From Amaurobius ferox (lineage: Eukaryota > Arthropoda > Arachnida > Araneae > Amaurobiidae): a stretch of DNA of 64,000 nt. The position numbers and the translations under genes were made by a program. Below, one piece after another: positions 12,955 to 23,604 of the stretch. The notes under the pieces are model-generated. The model worked only from the letters and a program-made list of their open reading frames with translations, had not been told where the DNA came from and ran no database searches. Within the stretch, counting starts at the first letter, position 1. Every line of letters starts with the position of its first letter. The DNA lies in NCBI GenBank assembly GCA_951213105.1, contig OX578135.1, positions 162,471,250 through 162,535,249 on the forward strand. Reading direction: 5' to 3'.

Positions 12955-13116
12955 ATACTGTCACACACACACACACACACACACACAGACATCACTTCAA
13001 AAGTGTTTAATTCGTGACCAGGGATGCTTGAAACGTGCTCTCCCGTCGAAAACTCGAATTCGAATTTTCGACCCTGTCACAATACTTTCCTTATACATTA
13101 TGTATATAAGGAACGT
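12070..13116 (+). mobile_element. family B element
   Basis: 5' hairpin ATGTGAGCAACACAT then GACTTTCCTTATATAATG. An internal TTGGCGA-type repeat array (about 12200-12330) includes the perfect palindrome GTCGCCAAGTTGGCGAC. An enlarged (CA)n array follows at 12841-12988, then the near-palindrome GTCGAAAACTCGAATTCGAA... and the 3' hairpin CTTTCCTTATACAT...ATGTATATAAGGAA. No coding frame. Confidence 0.85.
12841..12988 (+). repeat. (CA)n array with a higher-order unit
   Basis: Three CA tracts are each punctuated by ACAAACACACATACTGTCAC, so the array grew by duplication of a unit of about 42-54 bp. It sits in the microsatellite slot of a family B element. Confidence 0.9.
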
Positions 13117-13422
13117 AATAAACCTGTGAGTAAGTAGCAAAACTAAGGTAGATACAGCCTTTAGAATTTCAGAAAAAGGTATACTCATTTTACAATATAG
13201 AAATTTTATAGAATATAAAAGAAAGAAACAATTTAAAAGGCATGATATGTTAGAAAGTGACCACATACAAAAATATACTTCAATTATAATTTTTCGAAAG
13301 ATGGTGATCAATCAAATTCATTTGAAATTACCTGCAACCAGTGCGCAAATACAGCAACTTAATTGGATTCCTGGTCCCGTACAGATTTCACTCTCTTGAA
13401 ATTTAAATATATTTTCATTTCA

Positions 13423-13429
<7 letters not shown>

Positions 13430-13453
<24 letters not shown>

Positions 13454-13592
13454 ATAGATATATATAATAGAAGATTTTTATGATTACTTGTAATATATAT
13501 ATACCCGAGAAATACCAAAGAAAATTGCTTGTAAACTGAAGGTAAAGGTAAATAAATTGCAAAACAGAAATATATATATATATATATATATA
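13430..13592. repeat. two (TA)n tracts
   Basis: TA runs at about 13430-13455 and 13571-13592, with unassigned AT-rich sequence between. Confidence 0.85.
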
Positions 13593-13620
13593 CTCTGTTG
13601 CAAAAAAGTATATACACTAC

Positions 13621-13969
13621 TGTAACGTAGTTTAATAAACACAAAGAGTAACATAAAGTATTATTTTATTAACTTTAACCTGACGGCATATAAAATACGA
13701 TCTGGAATTACATTCTACCATCTCTCCTCTGCAAATCAACTCCAAAACTTCAAAACAATTGAATAGAATCTCTCAGTTCACTTTCGTCCTAACTTCTATT
13801 AAAAGTAACACATAATATCTCTTAGTTACCTTACACCTTTCTGGTGGGTCGGACGGTCTGGGTCTCAACAACAACATAATATTTCTTGCACGTGCACTAA
13901 TTGTTTTACAAATAAGGAAACGCAGAACTGACACACAATCGAAAATTATATATAACGTAGTATGCTACA
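13621..13969 (-). repeat. LTR (3' LTR in minus orientation)
   Basis: Begins TGTAACGTAG and ends TATGCTACA on the + strand. It matches 16196-16474 almost throughout, except for a retroposon insertion at 13824-13887 that the other copy lacks. Confidence 0.7.
13824..13874 (+). mobile_element. 5'-truncated (CAA)n-tailed retroposon insertion
   Basis: A 51-bp insert (AGTTACCTTACACCTTT...CAACAACA) matching the end of the element at 10931-11213. It is flanked by CATAATATCTCTT (13811-13823) and CATAATATTTCTT (13875-13887), a 13-bp target duplication with one mismatch. The sister LTR at 16196-16474 has the empty site. Confidence 0.85.
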
Positions 13970-14469
13970 GCTTTCCCTCCGCTTTAAAATTTTTTCTTGG
14001 TGTATAATTCGAGAGAAAAGTTAAAATCTTGACAGACATATTACCAAATTTAGCCACTTTAGTTCAGGAATTTATTTTATCTCCTTAAACTATCTACATT
14101 TCTGTGTAATTTTCTAGTATGATGAACTATTTTGTAGTCCTATTATTGCAAAATTAATGCCCATCGCATTAGTCTCAAATTAGAACTCGCACTTGTTTGC
14201 ACCCACACAAGGAGATTGTGATCTGTTTGACTAATAAAATTTTGTCCATCTAAATAATAGTGCAATGTTTTTACAGAAAATATGATACCTGCTCATTCCT
14301 TTGCTGTTGCAGAGTAATGTTTTTCAGTGTTTCAAAATTTCTTACTAAAATACAACATTGGGTGTTCTGTTCCATCATCATCATTTTGCGTGAGATTTCA
14401 TCATTTTGCGCATTGACTCCTATCTTCAAATTCAATAGTTTTGTTATTTTTTACCTTTAATTTTTTTCA

Positions 14470-15042
14470 TATACGTTCAACATATAAGGATTTTCCATTA
14501 AGTTATTTTCCATTTAAATTATAAACAGCCCCTTCAGCATTTTTAGGTTCTTCAAAACACACAAATTCAAATCCTTCGGACTTTCCGAGTTTATTAGTCA
14601 TGGCGATGGCCCTCCTAATTTTTCCGTATTTTTCATTGTCTCAAGTGTTTCACCATCATATATACTAAATTCTTAATGTAAATATTTGAAAAACGGTAAG
14701 TATTTTCACCTAACATCTTTCCCGTTCTTTACGAGGAATAAATTTACCAACAAAGATTTTTCGTCTATTCAGAAGCATGGCATTTACTTTCATAATAGCA
14801 TGATTAGCAGCTTCTTTAGTTTCGAAAGTCACAAATCCATACTCTTTTTATAAGCTTTTTTCATCGGTTGTAATCTTACACGAAAGAATGAGGCCAAATG
14901 AAGATAATGCATCATCATAAATGGCTTTGTTGTCAATACTTTTATTCAAATTCTTAATGAAGACCTTCCCAACTCTTGGTTTTCTTAAAGATGGAAATTT
15001 ACTAGACCATGAAGTTTGGGTAGGTTTACCTTTTATGAAATT
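14470..15042 (-). pseudogene. poly(A)-binding protein (PABP) pseudogene fragment
   Basis: Read on the minus strand, this encodes the linker and RRM2 of a cytoplasmic [13 protein letters not shown], then [20 protein letters not shown] (RNP2 = VFIKNL), [21 protein letters not shown] (RNP1-like) and LNRRKIFVG. Further on, GFEFVCFEEPKNAEGAVYNL then SLYVER matches the end of a later RRM. Frameshifts and stops (for example after YNLNGK) show it is dead. There are no introns, consistent with a cDNA origin. It lies in sense orientation inside an LTR element. PABP binds mRNA poly(A) tails; this copy cannot make the protein. Confidence 0.85.
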
Positions 15043-15049
15043 TCAAATG

Positions 15050-15680
15050 GCTTAAAGTTACTTTTTTTGTATGAAAAGGCTGTTGGAAGTTATCATTAAC
15101 ATATTAAGATCTTTGATAATTTGAATTTTTCTGTTTCTCTGCTTTTTCTGTTTTTTACGTTGTACTGCACTTAAAGTTTTATGATGTGAACATGACTGAT
15201 CAGATTTCAACAGCATATTTGCAGTCCGATTTCCAACCAATTATTGCCCGTCAACTAATTGACTCTTAACAACAGCAGCTTGAGTAACTATGTTTACAAA
15301 TGTTCCATGCAATTTTACATGAGCTAGTAGTAAGTCCCGTATCAAAAGTTTGCTGCACCTAAACTAGGATAGAGAAGGTTCAATCCGATAATGTCGATGA
15401 GTCGAGTTGAAATTGTTAAAAATATGAGCTAAAATCAGTAGACCATGAAAGCATAAAATAAGTATCTTGTTAAGAAAAATCTTTACATCGTCAAAAGTAT
15501 CATTGTGCAGTTTAACTTGCAAGAGGCAGTTCGGGTGTTTTCCAGTCATCATCGCTTGAGTAACATTTTTTATTAAAAATATCAATAGTAAACCCATATC
15601 TCCCAAAATTGTTATAAAAATTTCATTTACATTTCCTTTGGTTACATATAGAGACAGCAACTCATTATTTGTTTTCTCGT
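15050..15680 (-). other. interior of the LTR element, unassigned
   Basis: Minus-strand open stretches of 60 and 98 codons. Bases just upstream of the PABP match look like the end of RRM1 after an indel. The longer frame has no motif I can place; it may be further PABP, gag or unrelated. Confidence 0.35.
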
Positions 15681-15949
15681 AAATTATATTTATTATTTCG
15701 ATTAAATTTTGTTTTTTCTCTAAATTTGGACGCTGTGACCTTAAATGATTAGAGGATCTTTATTCAAAACAATGTATTTTTCTTCTTTCAAACCTCTCAT
15801 CATAGTTGTGTTCAGTTAGGTTGCTGTTTTGAAAACTTCGTGTTTTATCAAAATCATATTGAGAATTTTAAATTTTATTTTGATATGTATCACACTGTTT
15901 TTTGTTCTTCTCCCATTCTTGATTTTCGCTTCTCCCATTCTTGATTTTC

Positions 15950-16190
15950 GCCTGAAATTACTTCCCAATTTTCTCTTACATTTTCACAGTCATCAAGCAT
16001 ATCAACTAATTTTGTTGAGGAAATAAGATTTGGCCATACATCTAGGAAATGATTTCGGACCTCAGTAGGTACACGCCGTTTTAATTGATCCGTAACTATG
16101 GGATCTTTTAGTTTATCATAATCCGTAACGTTTAAGCATTCAATCCATTGGTTGAAGTAATTTTTTGTTCATATACAAAATCCACCAATA
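15950..16190 (-). pseudogene. retrotransposon gag fragment (SCAN-like capsid)
   Basis: The minus-strand frame reads YFNQWIECLNVTDYDKLKDP, then IVTDQLKRRVPTEVRNHFLD, then KLVDMLDDCENVRENWE. The pattern W..., L...I..QL..R.P.E....., L.D.E..R is that of the SCAN-like capsid region in Ty3/Gypsy-type gag proteins. It lies directly inside the LTR at 16196-16474, where gag is expected, which fixes the element on the minus strand. Confidence 0.7.
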
Positions 16191-16195
16191 TAATC

Positions 16196-16474
16196 TGTAA
16201 CGTAGTTTAGTAAACACAAAGGGTAGCAAAAAGTAATATTTTATTAACTTGCCTGAAGGCATATAAAATACGATCTGGAATTACATTCTTCCATCTCTTC
16301 TCTGAAAATCAGCTCCAGCATCGATTTTATAGAATCTCTCAGTTCACTTCTCGTCGTAACTTCTATTAAAAGCAAAACATAACATCTCTTGCAAGTGCAC
16401 TAATTGTTTCACCAAGGAGGTAACGCAGAACTGCCACACAATCGACATTTCAAGTATAACGTAGTATGGCTACA
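16196..16474 (-). repeat. LTR (5' LTR in minus orientation)
   Basis: 279 bp. On the + strand it begins TGTAACGTAGTTTAGTAAAC and ends GTATGGCTACA. It is the counterpart of 13621-13969, with scattered substitutions, so the insertion is old. Confidence 0.7.
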
Positions 16475-16679
16475 ACACTCATAAGAAATAGAGCTACATC
16501 CGCGAAACTCGGGTGTGTGTTTCGTTTGAAGATATATGCGAATGATTAGAATTTGGGAGCAAAGAAACGTTTTATTAAGAAATGGAGGCAACAAGAAGAT
16601 TACTGTTTAGTAAGTGATAAATTATCCTTTGGAAGCTATACAAACCGATATTCGGTGCGATATACAGCCAATTAAGTTG

Positions 16680-17240
16680 CTTATGTCCCTCTGCGGAAGA
16701 TTCTGCCATAATGTTGCAACAGGTCAACTAATTCAGTTATATTCTGAGAAGGCTGCAATTGCCTTCCCAGCATGTCCCAGACGTGTTCTATTGGTGATAG
16801 ATTTGGGAACCTGGATGGCCATGGGGGTACTAAATCCTGGAAGACATTGTTGACATGATCGCGCAATATGTAGTCGAGCGTTGTCTTGTTGATAAATAGA
16901 ACCTGGGTGGCTTGACAGCATAGGCAGAACAATCGGCGGCAGAATATCGTCGACGTACAAGCAAGCTGTCAGATTAACTTGCAGCACAACTAGAGGAGAT
17001 CGGCTGTTTTACGATATGTCTCCAGACTGTCATACCACTTGTGATGGCCGTGTGCTGCTCTGCAATAAATGTGGGATCGAAACGCAATCCAGTATCCTTC
17101 ACACATGTACGCAACGGTCATCAGCACAGAGAGAGAAGCGGGATTCGTCGCTAAAGACAACATACCTTCAATCGGACCCTGCGGGCTGACCGAGCGTGGC
17201 ACTAATCAAAACGGCTCTGCCTATGTTGAAGAGTCAATCG
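16680..17240 (-). mobile_element. Tc1-like transposase remnant (DD34E type)
   Basis: Minus-strand frames show, in order, the region around the first catalytic aspartate in disrupted form, LTACLYVDDILPPIVLPMLS, YQQDNARLHIA (second aspartate) and, after a frameshift, LSPIEHVWDMLGRQLQPSQN (catalytic glutamate). This order is diagnostic of Tc1 transposases of a group common in spiders. Frameshifts and stops make it inactive. I could not define terminal inverted repeats. Confidence 0.85.
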
Positions 17241-17304
17241 CAGGCGCCTTAATAGACGTCAACACTCAATCTCACCTTCTGTCAATCTACTATTCAATTC
17301 TGTC

Positions 17305-18042
17305 AATTACTACTTTTACTACTTTTACAGTTAAAAAAAAATGTTATTCTTATAGTAGATACTTGTATTCTTTCCGAGATATTGAATTTTCTTCAATTAG
17401 TCGTCATTTTCATTGATTTAGCGTCATTTTTATTCATTTGGCGAGATTTTCGTTAATTTGGCAACATTTAAAAATGTCACCAAGTTGGCGACATTCCGCT
17501 AAATTCATCGCCAAAATCTCGCCAAGCGTTATGGACGGAGAAATAAGTTATTCTTACAGCGGATAAATGACTACTGGCTTTCAAATACAAAAGTATTACT
17601 CAAAGTATCTTTTCTCGTGAATGGTACGAATTAGATCCACGAGAATGATGTCACCAAATTTATCGCATGATGTTACATATGAAAAGTGAACATGTTTCTT
17701 AACAGTTAATATTCTTTTTTAATTTATGGGATTTTTCGATAAATTTATTTGAAAAATGTGCAATATCTCAAGAACGGTTCATGCTAGCTTTCTAACGTTT
17801 ATGTCAATCGTTTTCTAAGGAAAATTACACAAGAAATGTCTATTTGCGTAACTTTATTAAAGGTTTTGATTTTTTCAAAATTTCACTCGAAAATTTAAGG
17901 GGATTCTGAACATTCGATTGTGTTTTAAAACAATAGACTTCCAATATTCACGGATTGTGCTTTTTGTACCAAATTTCATTCGAATCGCTCCATTCGTTCG
18001 TGAGATATCGTCTCCACACACACACGCACACACATTCACACA

Positions 18043-18098
<56 letters not shown>

Positions 18099-18223
18099 TC
18101 ACTTCAAAAATGTTCGATTCGTGATCAGGGATGCTTGAAACGTGCTCGCCCGTCGAAAACTCGAATTCGAATTTTCGACCCCGTCACAATACTTTCCTTA
18201 TACATTATGTATATAAGGAAAGT
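17305..18223 (+). mobile_element. family B element, 5' truncated
   Basis: Begins within ACTACTTTTACAG, about 65 bp inside the family's usual 5' end, directly after the Tc1 remnant. The TTGGCGA array, (CA)n at 18014-18094, the palindromic 3' block and the terminal TTTCCTTATACATTATGTAT hairpin are intact. Confidence 0.85.
18014..18094 (+). repeat. (CA)n microsatellite
   Basis: A CA tract with a few CGCA and TTCA interruptions near its start, in the 3' third of a family B element. Confidence 0.92.
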
Positions 18224-18545
18224 AATAATCATTCCAAGAATAAAGTAGGCTATAATTTAATTATTTTAAACAAATTAGTAGAAATTTATTAGCAGTAATA
18301 GAATCATAAGATTGTTCTACATTTAATAGGGGTTTTATGAACTTTTGAAATTAAAACAATATATGGAATTTTTTTAAAATTTAGAATTGAAATTGAAATT
18401 ATAAATATTAATAATTTTATATTTAATACTAATTAGAGAAAGTGAATCGAGCTTAAATATATTATTATTATTATTATTATTATTTAAATAAATCTATTAA
18501 ATATTGTATATAAAAGGCATATGCTACTCTTGCATCTAAATATGG
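18224..18545. other. AT-rich spacer with (ATT)n
   Basis: No gene. Holds an (ATT)n tract at about 18462-18486. Confidence 0.6.
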
Positions 18546-18547
18546 AA

Positions 18548-19333
18548 AATTTGATGTTGGCAGCACATGACTTTCCCTGCAGACTCATATTCGCGTTTTC
18601 TTTATTTCTACAATAATTCATTATATGGAGTTTAATTTTACAAAATAACGCCCATAATTATTTAAAATGACACTGAACTGGCACTTTTAATTCAATTTCC
18701 GTTCTCAGTTGATAACTGGAATATTTTAGCGTGGCGTAGCAAAATGCGAAAAAACTAAAATATATCGAGAACGGTGTAATGGGGTTGATCTTATTCCTTA
18801 TATCGTCAAAAATGATGTATAAAACAAGCATTTAATTGATATATTTGAGCATATGTAGTTTTATATTTTAAAATTTGACGATTTTTGCGGGCCATTTCGT
18901 AAAAAAAGGCAAGTTATTTTTTCCGAATCATACCAAAATCTAATCAGCACCACAAATGACTTATCCACCAAATTTTGTAAAATTTGGTCAATTAGTTTTT
19001 CAATTAGAGTGAATACAGGCAATTTTTGCGGACAGTTTCGCAAAATTAGGCGGGTTGTTTTATCCCGAATCGTACCAAAATCTAATCAACACCAGGGTCA
19101 CACACAAGAGACTTACCTATAAAATTTTATGAAATTCGGTTAATTACTTTTTGAGTTAGAGTGGATACATACATTGCAGAGACAGACACACACATAGACG
19201 TCACGCTAAAAATAGTGTTTTCGTGTTCTAGAGGTCCCAAAACGTGTAGATCCGTCGAAAACTCCAGTTGCGATTTTCGACATGATTCTAATATTTTCCC
19301 TATATATTATCATGTATTGCAGGCAAGCAAAGT
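18548..19333 (+). mobile_element. family A element
   Basis: 5' TTGATGTTGGCAGCACATGA then CTTTCCCTGCAG; two modules; a short CA tract; 3' block and hairpin ending GCAAAGT. It is followed directly by another 5' end. Confidence 0.8.
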
Positions 19334-19336
19334 AAA

Positions 19337-19780
19337 AATCTGATGTGGACAGCAGATGACTTTCCTTGCAGATTCAAATTCATTTTGGAATTTTTTATTT
19401 CATTATGCATTACATTGAGTTTTTCAGAAAATAATATGGATAATTTTCTGATATTATATACAATTTGTCTTTTTATTGCATCTTCGTTTCGCTCGGTAAC
19501 TTAATTCACTTTAAATTCTTCAGGTCCTTAAAATTCCAAAAAAATATAATATCTCGAGCACTGTTTATCCTATAGTCATGGGGTCAGACTTATTCCCTTA
19601 GTTGTCAAATTTTACCTGTAGAACATAGTACTTAATTAATATATTTCAACAATTTTAGTCATTTATTACAGAATTTCACTGGCTTTGCAGACCAATTCGC
19701 CAAAAAAGGTCAATTATACATTTCCTAATCGTATCAAAATCAAATTAGCATCAGGATAACCATCTATGACATTGTTATAT
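19337..19780 (+). mobile_element. family A element, 3' truncated
   Basis: Starts TCTGATGTGGACAGCAGATG four bases after the previous element's 3' end (head to tail). Diverged; the similarity fades after ATCAGGATAACC. Confidence 0.65.
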
Positions 19781-20568
19781 GTTTTATCATTTTTTTTCTT
19801 TACTTTGTCATGCTTATAACTTCAATTTTATTTTTAAATGTATGTGTAAATTAATTTTATTTAATGTCAAAATAAATTAGCCTATCTTGGTGTCGAAATG
19901 AACTCGAACCGAGCAATATTTCTGATATTCTGCATATCCCTGGAATTCTACCTTTTTTACAAAGATATGTTATACGTAAACGAATTAATAATCTAGCCCA
20001 TTTCCTTGCGTTTAAACTCTTCAAATGGATTGGACAATGTATGCAGTTTCAGTGCAATTATTAATATGAATTCTCGAAGGGATTCTCTGCTGTCGTGAAT
20101 CGAGTCGAGTGACATACGGGGTGAAGACACATCCCTTTATGACTGCCAACTGTGCGCCGCACCATCCACCATCTGAAGAATTTGTTCCAAAATGAATCCA
20201 TCGCGAAATGTTCCGGTGATTCTTCTCAGTGACCAAATGTGCTAACTCCTCCATAGGGAGTTTTGTTTAAGTGAGGAAGGGGTACATTTCGCCTGCCGTC
20301 TGTGATATGACAGCCAGCTAGGCGGCGTCTTCACCTATATTTTTATTTACACCCTCCTCCTTCCCCCGGGACGCAAGATAGGATTTCGTGGCATCTTGCC
20401 AGATCTTTGGGATACGCAATCAAACGAGCTAACAAATACAATTCCTTGGCCCTTTTCTCCCTCTTGCTAAGACCGTCGTTTCCGTCTGCAGCGCCCTTTT
20501 TAAATGTGATAGTAAAGAAGCCGGTAGTTGTTTCGTTTGAATTAAAGTGAAAAAAATTCAATTCATTT
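19781..20568. other. intron-like sequence with a GC-richer patch
   Basis: Bases 20060-20560 are less AT-rich and carry minus-strand frames of about 80 codons, but with no motif, start context or splice borders that would make them genes. Confidence 0.35.
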
Positions 20569-21523
20569 TTACTTTCCCTGCAATACATGGTAATGTATAG
20601 GGAAAGTATTGGAATCCGAAAATCGCAACTCGAGTTTTCGACGGATCTACACGTTTCGAGACCTCTAGAATACGAAAAAACTATTTTTAGCGTGACGTCT
20701 GTGTGTGTGAGTGTCTGTCTGTGTGCCTATGTGTCTGTGCAATGTATGTATCCACTCTAACTCAAAAACTTACGGACCGAATTTCATAAAATTTGGTCGG
20801 TAAGTTACTTGGGTATGACCCTGGTGCTGATTAGTTTTTGGTAGGATTCGTAAAAACAGAACCCGCCTTTTTTTTGCGAAATGGCTCGTAAAAATTTCAT
20901 GTGTCCACTCTAGCTGAAATACTAACTGACCAGATTTCACAAAATTTGGTAGATAAGTTACTTGTAGGTTGCTCTGGTGCTGATTAGATTTTGGTACGAT
21001 TCGGAAAAGAACAATCTGCCTTTTTTTTACGAAATGACCCGCAAGAATCTCATGTGTCCGCCCTAGCTAAAATACTAATTGACCAAATTTCACAAAATTT
21101 GGTAGATAAGTTACTTGTGCGACACTCTGGTGCTGATTAGATTTTGGTACGATTCGGAAAAGAACAATCTGCCTTTTTTTTACGAAATGACCCGCAAAAA
21201 TCAAAAAAAAAAAAAAAAAAGGCTACGTATGCTCAAATGTATCGATTAAATTCTTATTTTATACGCAAATTTTGACGAGGAAAAGAATATAACACACTCC
21301 ATTATGCTTTAGGACTAACCGTTCCCAAGATACTTGAGATTTCTTTCATTTTTTTACACCGATTTCGGACAAATGTCCAATTACCAAATAAAAACAAAAA
21401 GTGAATTAAAAATGCAAATTTAGAGTTATTTGGTGCAATTAAACTCAATCTAACGAATTATTAAATTATAAAGGAAATATGAATTTGCGTCTGCAGGGAA
21501 AGTGCTGCCCACATCAGATTTTT
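20569..21523 (-). mobile_element. family A element, three-module form
   Basis: The 3' hairpin at the left (ACTTTCCCTGCAATACATGG...AGGGAAAGT) is followed by a (GT/GTCT)n tract. Three copies of the internal module (each ending CTGGTGCTGATTAG) come next, then the 5' end GTGCTGCCCACATCAGA at the right. Confidence 0.85.
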
Positions 21524-22086
21524 AACTTTTCCTTCACAACAATGGTTTTACAGTCCTTTGTTCTAACTAGTCATCCGATACAACATGGAGACTTATTCAA
21601 ATATGAACCAGATATGGGGAATAAAATTGCCTGCCTCAACCCCTATGTGTGCGCGCTCAATGTATATAAACCACACCACTTTTTTCAAAACTATCCGCCT
21701 GGATTTTGGGAAATTTGGCTATCAAGTAATTTCAGACTGTTCTGGTGTAGTACTTATTATATTTAGAGGCGATTCGTAAAAATAGAACTGTCCCTCCATT
21801 TATTTTTCTAAATGATCCACAGAAATTGAATAAAAAGGAAATAAAGTAATAAATATGCCTAAATGTTTTATATGCAAATTTTTATGATAAAACGAATAAA
21901 ACACCTCCCATTATTCTAATAAAACACAACCGTTCCCGAGATATTTTAGTGTTTGGAATTTAGGCAAGTGCACATCATTGCGAGTTCACGGAGAGTTCAC
22001 ATCGAGTGCACCCCGAACTGATAAGTGAACTTTTAAAATTGCAAATTTCATGTAATTTAAAATACGCATCCATTCCAGGTGTTTTT

Positions 22087-22810
22087 TACTTTCCCTGCAA
22101 TACATGGTAATGTATAGAGAAAGTATTGGAATCATGCCGAAAATCGCAACTCGAGTTTTCGATGGATCTACGCGTTTCGAGACCTCTAGAATACGAAAAA
22201 ACTATTTTTAGCGTGACGTGTGTGTGTGCCTGTCTGTCTGTCTTTGCAGATTTTGTATCCACTCTAACTAAAATACTAATTGACCGAATTTCTTAAAATT
22301 TGGTAGGTAAGTCATTTGTGGGCGAATATGGTGCTGATTAGTTTTGGGTACAATTCGGAATAAAAGAACCCGCCTTTTTTTGCGAAATGTCCTCCAAAAA
22401 TCGCCTGTATCCACTCTAGCTGAAAAACTAATGAACCGAATTTCACAAAATTCGGTAAATAAGTCGCTTGTGGGTCACCCTGGTGCTGATTAGATTTCGG
22501 TATAATTCGGAAAAAAATAATCGGCCTTTTTTTGCAAAATGGCCCGCAAAAATCGTTAAAATCTAAAATAAGAAACTACGTATGCTCAAATATACCCATT
22601 AAATGCTTGTTTTATACGTAATTTTTAACGATGAAAAGAATAAGATCAACCCCATTACACTAGGACTAGCCGTTTTCGAGATATTTTAGTTTTTTTCCTA
22701 TTTTCTCTACGTCATCTTTGAAAATAAGTCCAGTTACCAAATGAGAACAAAAATTGAATTAAAAGTGAATTAAAATAAATAGAACGTCGATATAAGTCTG
22801 CAGGGAAGAT
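22087..22810 (-). mobile_element. family A element, 5' end lost
   Basis: Complete 3' hairpin and block at the left, two modules, and the subterminal CTGCAGGGAA at 22798-22807. The outer 5' hairpin is missing. Confidence 0.82.
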
Positions 22811-22850
22811 GAAAGGAATTGAGTCTCCAAAAAGTCGTGTGCTTTATAGG

Positions 22851-22960
22851 CCGGGGGGGGGGGGGCGGAAACAAATGGAACCGTAGCGGGGACAATTTTT
22901 GCAGTATAATTAAAGCATATATATGTATAATATGTCTCAGAGGGGGGGGGGGGGGTGCGA
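22851..22960 (+). repeat. two poly(G) runs
   Basis: Runs of G at about 22854-22865 and 22942-22956, in a stretch with no gene. Confidence 0.75.
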
Positions 22961-23318
22961 ATGATCGTGTGTAAAAATGAGTTTACAGTCCAAATTAAAT
23001 ATGTCGTTAGTTTAACATCATGCAAGGTTGATTAAAAGTATCAACCAGTTTCTAGGGCAGAATAGAGCTCCCTTTTACAGGATAAAAAGATAGATCACCA
23101 ACAAAGGAAAGGTATAGACGCATTCTTACCTTTGATGGTGATGGTGCTTTGTCTTTTATCTTAAAGGTTAATTCTTGCCCTTTGAAACAGATTTGTATTT
23201 TTAATCAAGCTTGTATGCTGTTACATTAACGAAGTATATATTTTGCAGATACAGTAACGTAGTTTCGTTGATAGAAGATAATTTTTCATTACGATTTTAC
23301 TCTCGTTTTAAAGAACTT

Positions 23319-23555
23319 GTATACAGGGTATCAAATAAAGTTATGAATCAAACTATTGAGAAGTATTTGTGTTATTGTATATTTTTATACAGGTGTATCG
23401 TGTATAAAAAACCCACATGGCACTATATGATGAGACAAGAATCGGGGTCCCCTGTTTGGGCGGAGTACAGGGACTATCTCGGTTCCTGTTAGATTTAGAG
23501 AAAAATATTAATTGCAAAGGTGTAGATTGTTGCAAAATTAGTACAAAATAAATAA
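23319..23555 (+). repeat. family F repeat
   Basis: Starts ATACAGGGTATC and contains GTATAAAAAACCC then GATGAGACAAGAATCGGGGTC, ending near TTGCAAAATTAGTACAA. Diverged copies lie at 24738-24940, 24950-25215 and 26655-26910. Confidence 0.55.
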
Positions 23556-23604
23556 ATAGAATTAAAATAAATCGGACATTTAAACAGTGCAGCAAAATAA
23601 AAAA

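Larger units (their letters stand above)
13621..16474 (-). mobile_element. non-autonomous LTR retrotransposon carrying a PABP cDNA
   Basis: Two direct repeats, 13621-13969 and 16196-16474, both with TG...CA ends, bracket 2.2 kb. On the minus strand the internal part begins near 16190 with a gag-like stretch and later contains poly(A)-binding-protein sequence in the same orientation. No protease, reverse transcriptase or integrase is visible, so the element would depend on another for movement. The flanks (ACTAC left, ACACT right) do not give a clean target duplication. Both repeats and internal frames are decayed. Confidence 0.65.

Noticed and set aside
12777..13010. His/Thr-rich ORFs over the CA arrays (also at 17918-18248 and 50177-50561)
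   Set aside because: They are translations of microsatellites inside non-coding elements.
13616..16479. 5-bp target duplication for the LTR element
   Set aside because: Left flank ACTAC and right flank ACACT do not match; either decayed or the borders are shifted, so none is claimed.
20021..20588. Minus-strand frames of about 80 codons in a GC-richer patch
   Set aside because: No motif, no splice borders, no codon signal; the second frame overlaps a family A terminus.
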